Of a DNA stretch of 64,000 nt, positions 45,675 through 57,163 are shown piece after piece. The DNA is taken from NCBI RefSeq assembly GCF_041956535.1, contig NW_027192197.1, forward strand, positions 135,829 to 199,828, given 5' to 3'. The stretch comes from Calcarisporiella thermophila CBS 279.70. Lineage: Eukaryota > Calcarisporiellomycota. The notes below the pieces were generated by a model. It was given only the letters and a program-made list of their open reading frames with translations, made no database searches and had not been told where the DNA came from. Position numbers and translations under genes: made by a program. Position 1 is the stretch's first letter. Every line of letters begins with the position of its first letter.

Positions 45675-47519
45675 TTAATGCTGAGCCCAAGTGATCGTTT
45701 TGAGATCAATGCCCTCCTGCACCATTTCCCAGAGCGGGCTCATCTCCCGCAATCTGCTTACGTGAGTGAGAACACGCTCAACAACAAAATCTATTTCTTC
45801 CTCTGTCGTAAAGCGTCCAATTCCGAACCGAATGCTGCTATGGGCCATATCATCCTCGGCTCCCAGGGCACGTAGTACATAGGAGGGCTCGAGTGAGGCA
45901 GAGGTACATGCTGAACCAGAGGAGAGGGCAATGTCTTTGAGTGCCATTAGAAGGGATTCACCCTCGACATAGGCAAATGAAAGATTCACACAACCCGGGT
46001 AGCAGTTGCCACCTTCACCATTACGTACGACGTAAGGGAGTTTGCCGACGATACCATCAATTAGACGTTGGGATAGTGCAGAAATTCGTTTGTGATCATA
46101 CTATAAACGAAAAGGTAACAACAGTAAGAATATGAACTTTGTAGATTGGTCAAGCTTATGGCCTCAGCACCCCTGCACACAACTCATTGCAAAATCTCAC
46201 GACTATTATAGTTGTGATTTTGCTCGAATATGTAGTGAAGTATTATTGATATTCGCTTTTTTAGGCGAATTTTTCGTCATCGGCCAGACAAGAAAAATGA
46301 AACGTAAAATCTTACCTCCATCTCATTTTTCGCGAGACGGCAAGCCTCTCCAAACCCAACTGCAAGAGGAGTCGGCACTGTGCCTGAGCGTAGACCACGT
46401 TCTTGTCCGCCCCCAGAGATAATTGGTTCGAGCCGCACTCGAGGTCGACGTCGGACATATAGAGCTCCAATTCCCTTGGGGCCATAGATCTTGTGGCCCG
46501 ACAGAGACATAAGGTCAATGTTCATTGCATTAACATCCAGTGGGATCTTGCCGAGAGCTTGAGCTGCGTCAGTGTGTAAAAACACCTTATGTTTACGACA
46601 GATACGCCCAATCTCCTCTATGGGTTGAATGACACCGATCTCATTGTTCAAGGTCATCACAGAGACAAGGGCCGTCTCAGGTCTAATCGCTTCCTCCAAG
46701 ACCTTCAAATCGACCAAGCCATTCTTTTGAACGGGTAAATAGGTTACCTCGAAACCATCTTCTTGCAAATACCGACAGGAGTCAAGAACACATTTATGCT
46801 CCTAAAAAATATTAAGGTTATGAATATTGAATACTAGCATGGTAGCAAGAATATTTACCGTCTGTGTAGTGATAATATGATTCTTTTTACTACGATAAAA
46901 GCGGGCAACCCCCTTAATGCTCAAGTTATTTGCCTCCGTCGCGCCTGAAGTAAACACTATCTCTTTTGGATCCGCGCCAATAAGGTTGGCAATGTGCTAA
47001 ATTCCGGTTCAGAGTTAAATCTCTCTCCAAAAAAACAAATCAACCTAACCCACAGCACAAATCTAAAAGCTTACCTCTCTTGCATCGTCCACTGCCTTCT
47101 CACTCTCCCAACCATATTGATGGGTACGAGAATGTGGATTTCCGTAATACTGAGTCATGTAAGGCATCATAGCATCGAGAACTCGGGGATCCATAGGAGT
47201 TGTCGCCTGATAATCAAGATATATGGGACGACCAGTTTGCTTCACAACCTTTTCCTCGAAACCATGTTGATCTTCAGATATTGATACATGGATTAATAAT
47301 CAAAATACATTTAAGACTAGAGGACTCGCTGGTGCACTCACCTTGTGAAGGGGCTACGGTTGTGCTGCTCGATGCTATTTCAGCACCTCGATTTTGAGAT
47401 GCTGTAACATATCCCCGCGAAACAGCACTTGGCACAATGGGGAAGTATGTTTTGGGGTAGATCAGGGGACGATATCGAGAAGGCCGCAGAATGCTACGAA
47501 GAAGTGCTCGGCTTGACAT
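45675..47519 (-). CDS. NFS1: Mitochondrial cysteine desulfurase NFS1 (IscS type)
   Basis: Exons 47342-47519, 47075-47271, 46859-46996, 46316-46801 and 45675-46100; 474 aa. The N-terminus [20 protein letters not shown] is a typical mitochondrial presequence. Class-V aminotransferase landmarks follow: [18 protein letters not shown], the [10 protein letters not shown] segment, [15 protein letters not shown], and PLP-lysine [12 protein letters not shown]. The mobile-loop active Cys lies in [17 protein letters not shown], and the enzyme ends with ITWAQH, as expected. NFS1 takes sulfur from cysteine for Fe-S cluster assembly on ISU with ISD11 and frataxin, and for tRNA thiolation. All introns are GT-AG. 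It is divergent from the bHLH gene. Confidence 0.97.
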
Positions 47520-48012
47520 TATTATATTCCAATAGCCAGGTAAAATTATGCCAGCTCAAGTAAACGAATTAGATTAAAAGAAGGAAAGATAATTCCAAGT
47601 CAGTGAGCTTTAGTAACAACGGAAGAAAGGGTTGGTGTCCGAACCAAATACAAAACATACAAAAATCTGATAGTGCGATTGATCCGTTTTGATCTCATAT
47701 CCTGCATTAGGTCATCTCGAATCACCCCACTCCTTTTTCTCAACAATATCGACCCTATTTCTTATTATTCTTCTTTACATCTCTAATAATCAAATCTTAT
47801 TAATCTCCTTCAATCAATACCAGCCATTATCCCTTTTTCTTGTTCTCCATTAACATATTTACATTTGATTTGTTTTTCTGGTTTTCTACTCAATTCCTTT
47901 CTTATTTTTCGACTCTGATACCCTTTCTATATATTCGATTATTCGTTTTTCCCACCTTCAGATTTATAATCCTCTACGATAAACCGTTCCCCTCTTCCTT
48001 TTCTAACGAAGA
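47520..48012. promoter_or_regulatory. Divergent promoter region of NFS1 and the bHLH gene
   Basis: 493 bp; T/C-rich toward the bHLH start (47720-48000), likely its 5' leader. No E-box of note. Confidence 0.4.
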
Positions 48013-49215
48013 ATGCAACAGCATTCCACCACTTCGTCCTCCCCTGGTTTGAAGCAACAACAGCAACAACAGCCGTCGGCACAGCGCCTTGCGCATCCAA
48101 CCGCTTTCCACCTTCAGCAGACCCTCATCCGCCAGCTGCGAGTAAAAGCTCTCGCAGAAAGCGCTGGGAATCCTTTCGCTGGTACCATTGATCCTCAACT
48201 TCTCCATCAATTTCAACAACAACAGCAGCAACAGCAAAATACTGGCAATTCACAGCAAAATGCTATCCCTATCAAGGGCCACAGTTCTAAATTAAATAGT
48301 AGTTCGGGAGATATGGATTATGAAACAAGTACTGGAGCTGGTGGTGTGGGCTCACCGATCTCAACTCCACTTGGCTCTCCTATGAACCATCAATGGGAAG
48401 GCACAGATGACTATGCCATTGCACAATTGGTGCATTCAGGTGCAACATCTCCGTATGGCCAATCGCCGGCCGATGCCACCCTTTACTCCCCTGGCTCAGA
48501 CACACACGACTTTTTCATGGATTCAGTAGAGGCTGGGGGATCATCAAGCGTGGGAACGTCGGTAGGGCCAATGGATGTGAAGATATCCGGAGGCTCACGG
48601 GCAGCAGCTGCTGCTCTTGCTGGGAGTTTTGGTGCACACCCTATGTCGATGCCTGTAAGACCAAGTGGGACCTGGTTTGGTTCGTTCGATCAAAATTCTC
48701 TGCCAGGTAGCCACCCGAATTCATTCCAGATGCAGGCAGGCCTAGACATGGCGAATGCATTCGAAGGGATGGATGAGGCGGAAATCCAGAAGTAATAGCC
48801 CAGTATTCATTTTTATCCAATGATGAGAACGCTCATCTATATATTTTGATACTATAGGCAACAATTGCTTTATGAAAAAAGACGGCGTCGCCGCGAGACA
48901 CACAATGCCGTTGAACGTCGGCGGAGAGACAATATCAATGAAAAGATCCAGGAGGTAATGACTCCTTTCAAACTGTCTTTTCAAACGGGAAAGTCTAACA
49001 TTTCACGACTCTAGCTCTCCTCACTTCTGCCTGAGACCATGATTGATGGTAGTCAGAAGCCGAATAAAGGACTTATTCTTCGGCGATCGGTGGACTATAT
49101 CCGTATCCTCCAGCACCAGCTAAACCAGCAAGCAGTTCGAAACCAAGAGTTGGAGTCAAGATTGAGGCAATATCAGGACCAATATGGTGAAGAGGCAAGA
49201 AAGGGACAAAGCTGA
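48013..49215 (+). CDS. bHLH transcription factor with polyglutamine N-terminus
   Basis: Exons 48013-48791, 48858-48954 and 49015-49215; 358 aa. Two Gln runs lie at about residues 15-20 and 68-75. A Ser/Gly-rich region with SPISTPLGSP and SPYGQSP proline-directed sites follows. The bHLH domain is at about residues 273-335: basic region HNAVERRRRDNINEKIQELS with the His, Glu and Arg that read CANNTG E-boxes, then a loop and RSVDYIRILQHQL helix 2. A leucine-poor coiled extension (NQELESRLRQYQDQYGE) may aid dimerisation. The Arg at position 13 of the basic region predicts CACGTG preference (USF/Cbf1/MITF class). Targets unknown. It is nuclear. Confidence 0.92.
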
Positions 49216-50286
49216 TGAGCTTTCTTTCCCTCATTTGAAGTTTGACTTATATATATTATATATATCTTCTTCTCTTGTGTTTTGAATACGAGTTTGTTGA
49301 TTATATTTTTTGCTATTTTTACTCTCATGTTAACATTATTAGTGTACGAACACTTGTTACTCTGCCATAATTTTATTAACGCAGTTTTATTTAGTATTGT
49401 TTCATTTTTTTTTTATTTCAGATATCCAGTTCAATTTATTTGTATTAAGCTTTCCCCTTTTTCTATCCCCCTATTCCTTTTCCCCTTTCCTTGAGTTTTA
49501 AGCAATAAAGTCATCTTAAATCAATCGCAATCCGAGAAACTCTCTCTGTGGGACAGTGAGATAGTATCAAAAGTATGCCAGTGTAAACTGATGCACAAAT
49601 GTAGTGTCACTAATATTACCATTAGTAATTGATAGCACCACTAATTTAATCAATAAATACAGTCATGACGCACAATTTTTACGCTGTTGTTGGTGCATGT
49701 AACTTGTTTGAAAGGACATTAGATAAAATTAGAGATGATAAAAAGTTCGACAGCATAGGCAACTATGACAAATATAGGCATAAAATGTAATGTGAAAAGG
49801 TTATGAGGGGGATGTGGATGGCTAGAGTTACCCTTATCTTCTCAGGAGATCAGAATTTGAATAAGGCTTCGACAGCTCAATTTCCAAAAAGGTATAGAGC
49901 CATAAGTATACCAATATCCACTAAACCATATTTTATTCGTGTTACAAATGTTAGTTTTATTTGGTGATAATGTGGCAGTATACTGTTAGGCACAGAGATA
50001 AACTCAAAGACGACGGTTATCTTTTATTACTCCAATTGTTTGTGAATGATTCCTCATCCTATAAACCTACCTTTTTTTAAAAAAAAAAAAACGAAAGTAT
50101 AGTTTTGCTATTCAGTATTTATTTACCAAGTGAAAAGCAAAATCACCTAGATAAATTAGAATACTGTACAAAAGAAAAGAGATGGGGTAATATGTTGTAA
50201 TTTAAAAGTAGTCTGAATCAACATGGCCTGTTAATTTCAAAACTAAAATATCGATTCAAATAAGCCCGTATACATTTCATGTGTGC
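49216..50286. other. AT-rich intergenic region
   Basis: 1.07 kb between the bHLH gene and the P450 relic. An AT repeat lies near 49248-49265 and an A-run at 50080-50091; no gene seen. Confidence 0.5.
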
Positions 50287-52150
50287 CTAAAGTCGATGAA
50301 CACGCACCCATAGTGGGCGTCGCATTGGGAGAGTAAGAGAAGTTCCATAAAGAGGCTCTGTTGTTATTTTCTCTTGTTCGATAAATTTTGTTGATAATTC
50401 AAAGTGGAAGCGGGGGATCAACACAGAGGTCATCGTAAGGGATTCTGGCATTGCAAATGTTTGTCCCAGACATACTCTTGGTCTCCCATTAAAGACATTA
50501 AACTAGGGTTACAAATCAAAGTTAATATTATCCATATTGGCACATGAATAGTTGCTATACCTTGTACTGCCATTCTTTCTTTACTCCGAGGATTTCTCCT
50601 CGCTCATCTCTTTTCAACCACCATTCAGAATTGAATTCTTCCGCGTCTTCTCCCCATATACTTTTATCTCTTGCAATTACATATGCAGAGTATATAACCA
50701 AGTCTCCTTCACGTATTATAACTCCATTGGGAAGAACATCAACATGAGCCACGGTTTTTGAGTTTTTTGGGACTGGAGGCTAGAGTCGCAGGGTTTCATC
50801 GAAGACGGCTGTGCTATAGTGAAGTACTTTTAGAGTCTCATAGGTAATTTCCTGAAAATTAGAGAGTTCCTCCCGGATCCGAGCCTGAACATCGAGTCGT
50901 TGCGTTATCATCAGGAATTGCCAAGAAAGTTGCTGCGCTGTTGTATCACGGCCTACATGAGAGTTAACACGGCAAAAAATTAGCATCGCTCTATTCAACA
51001 AGCATGGATGCCTTTACCAGTTATCATAAAATTCAAGATAGTATCGCGCAATTCTTTGTCTGTGAGTTTGCTATCATCTACGCGCCGGTAGTCGAGGAAC
51101 AAGTCCATAAGATCTTTTTCCTGGCTCTTCAACCCTCCTGCTCTCACTTGGAGACGCGTCCCAAGTGTATTATACGCATACTCATCGAGAATATTTATTG
51201 CACTTTGGAATTTTCGACTCTCACTGCTGAGAAACTCTGTTATTCTAAGTTATTCGAGGCAATGGAAATTGAGCAAGGAAAGTGAGAAAACTAGTTTGCT
51301 GGAAACTCAAACGCCTTCTATTTACCGAAAAAGTGGGTTATGGAGGCGTCTATCAATGACCATTTGAACGTAGTCAAAGGCGGCAGCAAAAGGAACAGGC
51401 GCACTGGTATCATCAAAGCAGTTGAAATGCTTTCCAAATGAAATTCTACCGAAGGTGTCCAAGGTGAAACGGAAAAATAGGCCTTGAAGATCGACCTCTT
51501 GCCCTGAAACGGCTGCCCTCTCGAGTACGGATGCGACCTGCATTACCTCCTCGCGAAATACTCCTTCGATCAGTTCATGAAAGCGTTTGATATTGAATAT
51601 ATTAACAGCCTAGAAGGCAAAGGACTCGATTTTAAGCTTCTGTATGGTAATGCATTGTTGTCTACTTTTATTGATGTTTTGCGCTGTATCTTCCATTTAT
51701 CCCCGTTTGTGATAAATATACCATCGCCCAGCAACTCCTTTAAAATATTTTGCGTATGCGGGCCTTTGTAGAAGTTTTCGAAATGAGTATGCTCTATGTA
51801 TTCAATACTTGCTGGATTGTGTGCAAATATTATCCGCGGGGCGAATGGTATAGTGACAGTAAGCCATTTCCCGTATTGGGTCCTCCATGCAGAAAAAGAT
51901 CAAGAATTCGATTGGTATATCGCTTCATTATGAGAGCACTCCCCAAGAGTGGGTACTCTTTAGGACCAGGGAGAGATAAAAAAGTATGAGTGCCCAGTGC
52001 ATTATTGCGATGCTTGAAGGGAGTGTAGACTAGTGCCGCAATAAAAGGATTAACATGCTTCAAGATAGTAGAAAATACGAGTAGGAGCCTCTTCGAAATC
52101 ACTGGCATACGGAGCATCAATATAGAAACAAAAATTATAACAGTAGACAT
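50287..52150 (-). pseudogene. Decayed cytochrome P450 (CYP52/CYP63-like)
   Basis: Five exons are still traceable: 51666-52150, 51326-51609, 51018-51244, 50561-50952 and 50287-50502. An N-terminal anchor, proline hinge (LPGPKEYPLLG), C-helix GDKWKIQRK, I-helix GRDTTAQQ, ExxR (DETLRL) and heme loop are recognisable. Three lesions are present. First, a one-base frameshift in an A5 run (51893-51897): DLF before it and WRTQYGKW after it are in different frames. Second, an in-frame TAG at 50780-50782, where P450s have an aromatic residue between LRL and PPVP. Third, Arg at the invariant Gly of FxxGxRxCxG (FNGRPRVCLG). The family typically hydroxylates alkanes or fatty acids. Splice sites remain intact, so loss looks recent. 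Confidence 0.82.
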
Positions 52151-52968
52151 TGTTATTGTAAATCAAAATTTAACGATGTGGAGCTGTCGATGAGGGTAAC
52201 CAAGTGGAATGAAGCGAAAATAAAAAGAACCATGAGAAAAAAAAGAGAAATTATCTCATTCTGTTTCATTGAATAGCTGACAGCGTGAATAATTGAATTC
52301 GCAAGGTGCTTATATGCATATAGTATATATGTTCAGTCTACTTCGATCATTTAAGCCGTTTTTGGGTTGGAGTGCATATCAGAAAAGAAAGAGTAACTCG
52401 GAACAAAGCCCTTTCGCATCCGATAATTCAGCCAAAATGGACCTGTCATCCCCCACCCGCCTATTTTCACGATGTCGAAGCTGCTTATTATTCATTTTCC
52501 AATTGTTTTATAGAAGCATCTGAAAAAACCGGTCTAGAATAGGCGAGGTTAGTCCAAGGCTCAGACGGGGTGTATAACTCGGAGTCAAGCTCCCAGCGCT
52601 TTCAACTAAACCTGACAGGAAATATAAAAACCTTGCAATGGAACTTCTTTTTAAAAGATTACTCTAAATTTCAAGTGTATTGAATTTTCCCATATATGTA
52701 ATTGATGGCTTATTCACGGCTTAGATCGAGGCTTATATGGGGCTTGGCTAGAAAAAATAATATACAAAAAACACCGATAAAATACTAAAAACACGGATTT
52801 CTGACATATCCGACATATCCGACAGCTCGTCAGAAAAATATAAAATACCAATTTACAACCCTATCCTAGGATTTGCAGTTTTTAGAATATATTACTGCGG
52901 AGAACAGGAAATAACGTCGGTGCACGAAAATAATCTTTGGAGATTTCTACTCCTCCTAATCATTCTTC
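52151..52968. other. Intergenic region
   Basis: Divergent 5' flank between the P450 relic and the TMEM135-like gene, AT-rich. No exon seen apart from the short repeat listed separately. Confidence 0.45.
52803..52820. repeat. Short tandem repeat, 9-bp unit x2
   Basis: Two perfect direct copies of gacatatcc followed by gac. It may be a tandem transcription-factor site upstream of the TMEM135-like gene or chance. Confidence 0.5.
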
Positions 52969-54880
52969 ATGGCGGGTGAAACTGATAGTAAGAAGGCTCT
53001 GGTGATCCTGTCCTTTTTGCTCTCCCCTCGCTCCTATGAGTCCTTGTCGCGAATCCTTAAACGCAGGCTAGATCCTACTCCTGAGCAATTCAAAGAATAC
53101 TGCGACTCAAGGTGAGATTTTCAATTTAGAACGGCGTTCTAGAATAGAAAGGATGCTTATCCCAGGGAAACAAATGTTCTCTTCACCTTTCTTGTGAAAA
53201 ATGTAGCCATGATAAGCGCTGCGAAAATGCACTGTGTATTCATCCCAGATGTTTACCCGCCGATGTTCGCGCTGGACTTTGGTCATTTTCACGTGGTTAC
53301 GCGATTATAGCTTTTGTTGATACTGTGCTTGCCATTTTTCGCCGACAACGGTAATTATCAGCTAACTTTCTTTTTTTTTTTCCATTGACTGGGCTTCAAT
53401 TTTCTCCATTTGACCTACAGTGGAATGAAACTGTTACGTAATTTTTTCAAAAATCCTTCAGCGTTTCAGTTTGGTCTGTTCTTGGGAACATTCAGCACTC
53501 TTTACCGCGCCTTACTACGGGCACTAATTACGCTGCGCAGCAAGAATGCGCTATTACCACCGTTTATTGCAGGAACCCTTGCTTCTTCATCCATTTTACT
53601 AGACTCCTCTTCCAAGAGACGTGTTAATATTGCACTCTACACACTTACCAGAGGACTAGAGGCCGTTTATAAAGCGGCAAGACAGAGAGGTGCATTACCA
53701 GAAATGCCCTGGTGGTGGGGAAGCTGGATTCTCTTTCCGCTTTCATCCGCATTTACATTATATGCATATCTCTTTGAAAACGACACTTTCCCCGTATGTG
53801 AAGAACATCTATTTCATCTGCTTGAGCCGGTCTCATACTTCTCATACTTTTTCATTCACTAGAAAAGCTATAGTCGATTCATTATGGCCCGCAGTGGAAC
53901 CTACGTGGCCAAGCCCTCCACTGAAATGCTAACGTTAAATGGGCACCCATACCCTGACAGTGACACTGTCCGTGATGGCCTGGAGGCCATTTGCAGAAAC
54001 GGCCACCCCGTTTTTGTGAAAAGTGCTTTACCCCCCCCCAATCTCGGGCTTGAGAAGGTGAACCGTATACTTCAAACCGCAGATTCGGGTGATTCCCTTT
54101 TATATAGTATTCAAAAAATATTCTTGTTGGACTAAGGTGATTTTTTTATTGTCGTACAGGTCATTCTCGTCTATGGTGTGCTCTTGCTCATCCCAATGAT
54201 CCCAAGTGTTGGCGCGTTTATGCCAAATATTGGGGGAAGGAGGGGTATAATGCACTGAAATTTATGGCCGTTTTCAGGGCGATTGCCCTACTTATTAGGC
54301 TATCCAGGAAGCGCTCAATGTAAATAGGCTCTCTACTTAAAATAGAAGCACTTATTGCTTTAACCACGAAATCCTTTGTTCTCTATGAAAGCTCCAAGGA
54401 TGACTTAGTGCGGGCAGCCCTCGACGCTTTCCTGGGAGCTGGGTTCATTGCGGGATCCATCGGAACAACATGGGGGCTCTGTTGTGCAAGCGAATATATA
54501 ATGCCCGGAAACGTGCTACCCAAAGCTAGATATTCACTAATTGCATTCACCTCATCTCTTTTCATTCTGCTCGAACCTCAAGGACGACGCCTAGATTTGG
54601 GCCTCTACAGCACCCGATTTGCTATTGAATCGGTGTGGAAGGCTCTAGTTAAACACGGATATGTGCGACCTATCAGGTAAGCGCTTTTTTTATGCATGTG
54701 CATAAACATATTTCAACACCTATTTTTTTCAACACCTCTAGGGGCGGTGAGATGTTGTATTTTGCTTTGGTGATGGGGATGGTGACCGCCGTAATTGAAA
54801 CCCAGCCCGAGCAGGAGGAGGATGCCAAGGCTCAAAAATCCAACATCATGTTGAAGATAGTTAGCCAGCTTGTGAAGTAG
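52969..54880 (+). CDS. TMEM135-like multi-pass membrane protein
   Basis: Seven exons: 52969-53111, 53207-53350, 53421-53793, 53863-54088, 54160-54319, 54392-54676 and 54742-54880; 489 aa. Two Cys/His-containing segments begin the two halves (CENALCIHPRC and WCALAHPNDPKC), the TMEM135 N-terminal Cys-rich motif. Each is followed by hydrophobic helices, e.g. FQFGLFLGTFSTLYRALLRA and FLGAGFIAGSIGTTWGLCC. Animal TMEM135 acts at peroxisomes, mitochondria and lipid droplets and affects fission and sterol/lipid export. The role in fungi is little known. Intron 54320-54391 must be removed, otherwise a TAA appears in frame. The repeated halves suggest an internal duplication. Confidence 0.85.
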
Positions 54881-55159
54881 CGTGGATTGCCTTATAGTTT
54901 TGTTTGCGCTGTCCCTTTGTGTTTTGCCCATAACCAAATTCAACGTTATTAATAAATAGCGTTTTAGTCATGTAAATGGGCTCTTATTTGGGTGTATATA
55001 CTGAAGATAAGACTACTATGGACTAGTAAGCCTCTTTCACTTCACAGCTAAGTATACATAAAAATACAAGTACAATTTCTATATACAAACACCACTACAG
55101 ATAAAAGACAAACCATCGAATGAAATAGTCAAGATAGCGCCCAATTATGACCGGTGTCG

Positions 55160-56890
55160 CTATCTACATACGCTATATCCTGCTAGCTCTCCGCACGTTT
55201 GTCCTGCTGCACAGTCCTCATCCACTGAGCATAGACAGTAGTCCTCCAAAGCACAGTGCTTGATATCGGGGGGCATTGACACTTGCTCCGTGAATCCCAA
55301 GATCCGTCGGCCGTAATCGTTCATAAATACCCCGGTGGGATCGTAGCGCTCTACAATTTCGGCAAATCTCTCGAGGTTGGGGTAAGCCCTAGAAGCAACA
55401 GCCGCAGAAGAATAATAAAGCCCATTTTTTCCAAAATGAGGCCGCCCATCGTACTTATCTACCTGGAGAGAAATGGATAGAAGAAGTAAAAAAAAAAGAA
55501 ACAAGAACTAGTATTAGCGGTCGTCTAACTAAAACTTTTAACTTAAGGGATGAATATTTACAAGCATTTGCCCAATGGCCTGGTAAGTCGCCAATCCCAG
55601 TCGTGGGGTGTCTCTTGGATTAGCGCGCATAATGCTCGCGAAATCTATGTGTAGCGTCTCACGCCCGGTCTCTATCCCCATAAGTGAATCGGAAGCTGGT
55701 GAGAAGCGGAAATAAATCCCAATCAGGGGGAATGGAACAGGATTCAATTCAAAGATGGCGCGCATATCCTTAATTATATCCGCGAACCGATCCAGTGGAA
55801 GTGCCATTGCAATCTCGTCATCCCTAACCGGATATTTCGTGGGAGACCAGGGGCACTTGGTGCAGCGACTGGAGAGCATGTTGAATGAGTATCCAGTTGC
55901 CGGATTCATGACCTTCTTTCCATCCTCTGACAATATAGCCGGGCGCCCCAACATGTTTTTGTACAAGGATGACTCCGTCATATACTGAAAGAGAAACATT
56001 CCTCTGGTGCTATTAAGGGCCTGCAAATGCTCCACGAGCAGATGGACCACGCCGACTTTGAACTCGGCAACATCTGGGATGAGGTTAAAAATAGCATTGC
56101 CCGGCACGTCCAAGGAGGTATAGTTGCCCAAGGAAACCACAACTGACCGAGAGGAAGGGAACCACCACAGCTGAAAAAAGTCTGTCTTTCGAGCCAGCTC
56201 TAGTGCGACATCATTGAAGAGAATTTCTTCGGAGGAACGGTACAGCTGCACCGAAACCTTATACTGATTCACAAGAGGAAGATGTATTTCAACCACTACA
56301 CCCAATAGCCCAAGATGCACACGAAATGCACTGAAGTCTGAATATTCTCTATCGATGTACCGAATTTTTCCTTTAGCGTCTACAAAAATCATGCCAATTG
56401 CGAGTTCCGAAATAGTCGTGGGATGGAGTAGAGAACTTCCATGGGCGCCAGTCCCCATCGCGCCTCCTATAGTAATTCCTCCAAATGCTGGAAAGTGCTC
56501 CAGAGAATACCCATGTTCATTTAAGTTCTCAAGAAGATCCATCAATTCAATCCCCGCCCCAACTCTTGCTATTTTATTGCCGTCGACATCCTCTATTTTT
56601 ACCCATCGAAGATTCTTCATCACAATTGCAATTCCATCAGTGCAGATATTATCATTTGAAGAATGTCGACTTCCAATGGCCTTGACGGTGTGATTCTTGG
56701 CTATTGCTTCCTTGACAATGGCCTGTACCTCGCGCACACTCTTCGGGCGGAAGATGGCCGCGGCCCGACATCGGATCGTGCCTTTGTATGTACTATATTC
56801 CTCAAAGGTATAAGTGAGAGGTATAAGTGGTAAAAAGAGACAAAGAAGTATGGGTAATGAAGTTATAAGGGTATAATGCACTACTCGCAT
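55160..56890 (-). CDS. Secreted aldonolactone oxidase-like FAD enzyme (GULLO type), copy A
   Basis: Exons 55562-56890 and 55160-55462; 543 aa. The chosen ATG starts a signal peptide (MRVVHYTLITSLPILLCLF). The FAD-binding PCMH domain follows: VREVQAIVKEAIAKNHTVKA, IGSRHSSND, GGAMGTGAHGSSL. The ALO/GULO C-terminal domain ends with a DGRPHFGKNG motif, where most family members have HWxK. A Cys-rich tail follows (HCALEDYCLCSVDEDC). The signal peptide and Cys tail resemble plant gulono-lactone oxidase-like proteins more than yeast Alo1. It should oxidise a sugar lactone or related aldonate, giving H2O2. It forms a tandem pair with copy B, same exon plan. Confidence 0.9.
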
Positions 56891-57163
56891 CGTGAAAGTA
56901 TTATTGTAATGTAAAAAAAAAAAAGGAATAGTTGGCATGTGTATTTTAAAAGCTCTTCTCAACTGAACATTGCATTCCTAATTTTAAGTTTAGGTAATAT
57001 GACCTTATTTGCATATTGAGCCACTCTAAGTAGGTTGTCCAACCTCTTTGAATCTTTCGAAATCGACTGGGCGATACAAGGGACCGCTGGATGAAGTTCA
57101 GAAGGCAACCATATATTGCATTATATTCATCGATGTTGATTAATTAAATCAGAGTGAATAGGA

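Noticed and set aside
54320-54391. In-frame TAA inside the TMEM135-like gene
   Set aside because: A 72-nt GT-AG intron (GTAAAT to GAAAG) removes it and restores the frame into SKDDLVRAAL, so the gene is intact.
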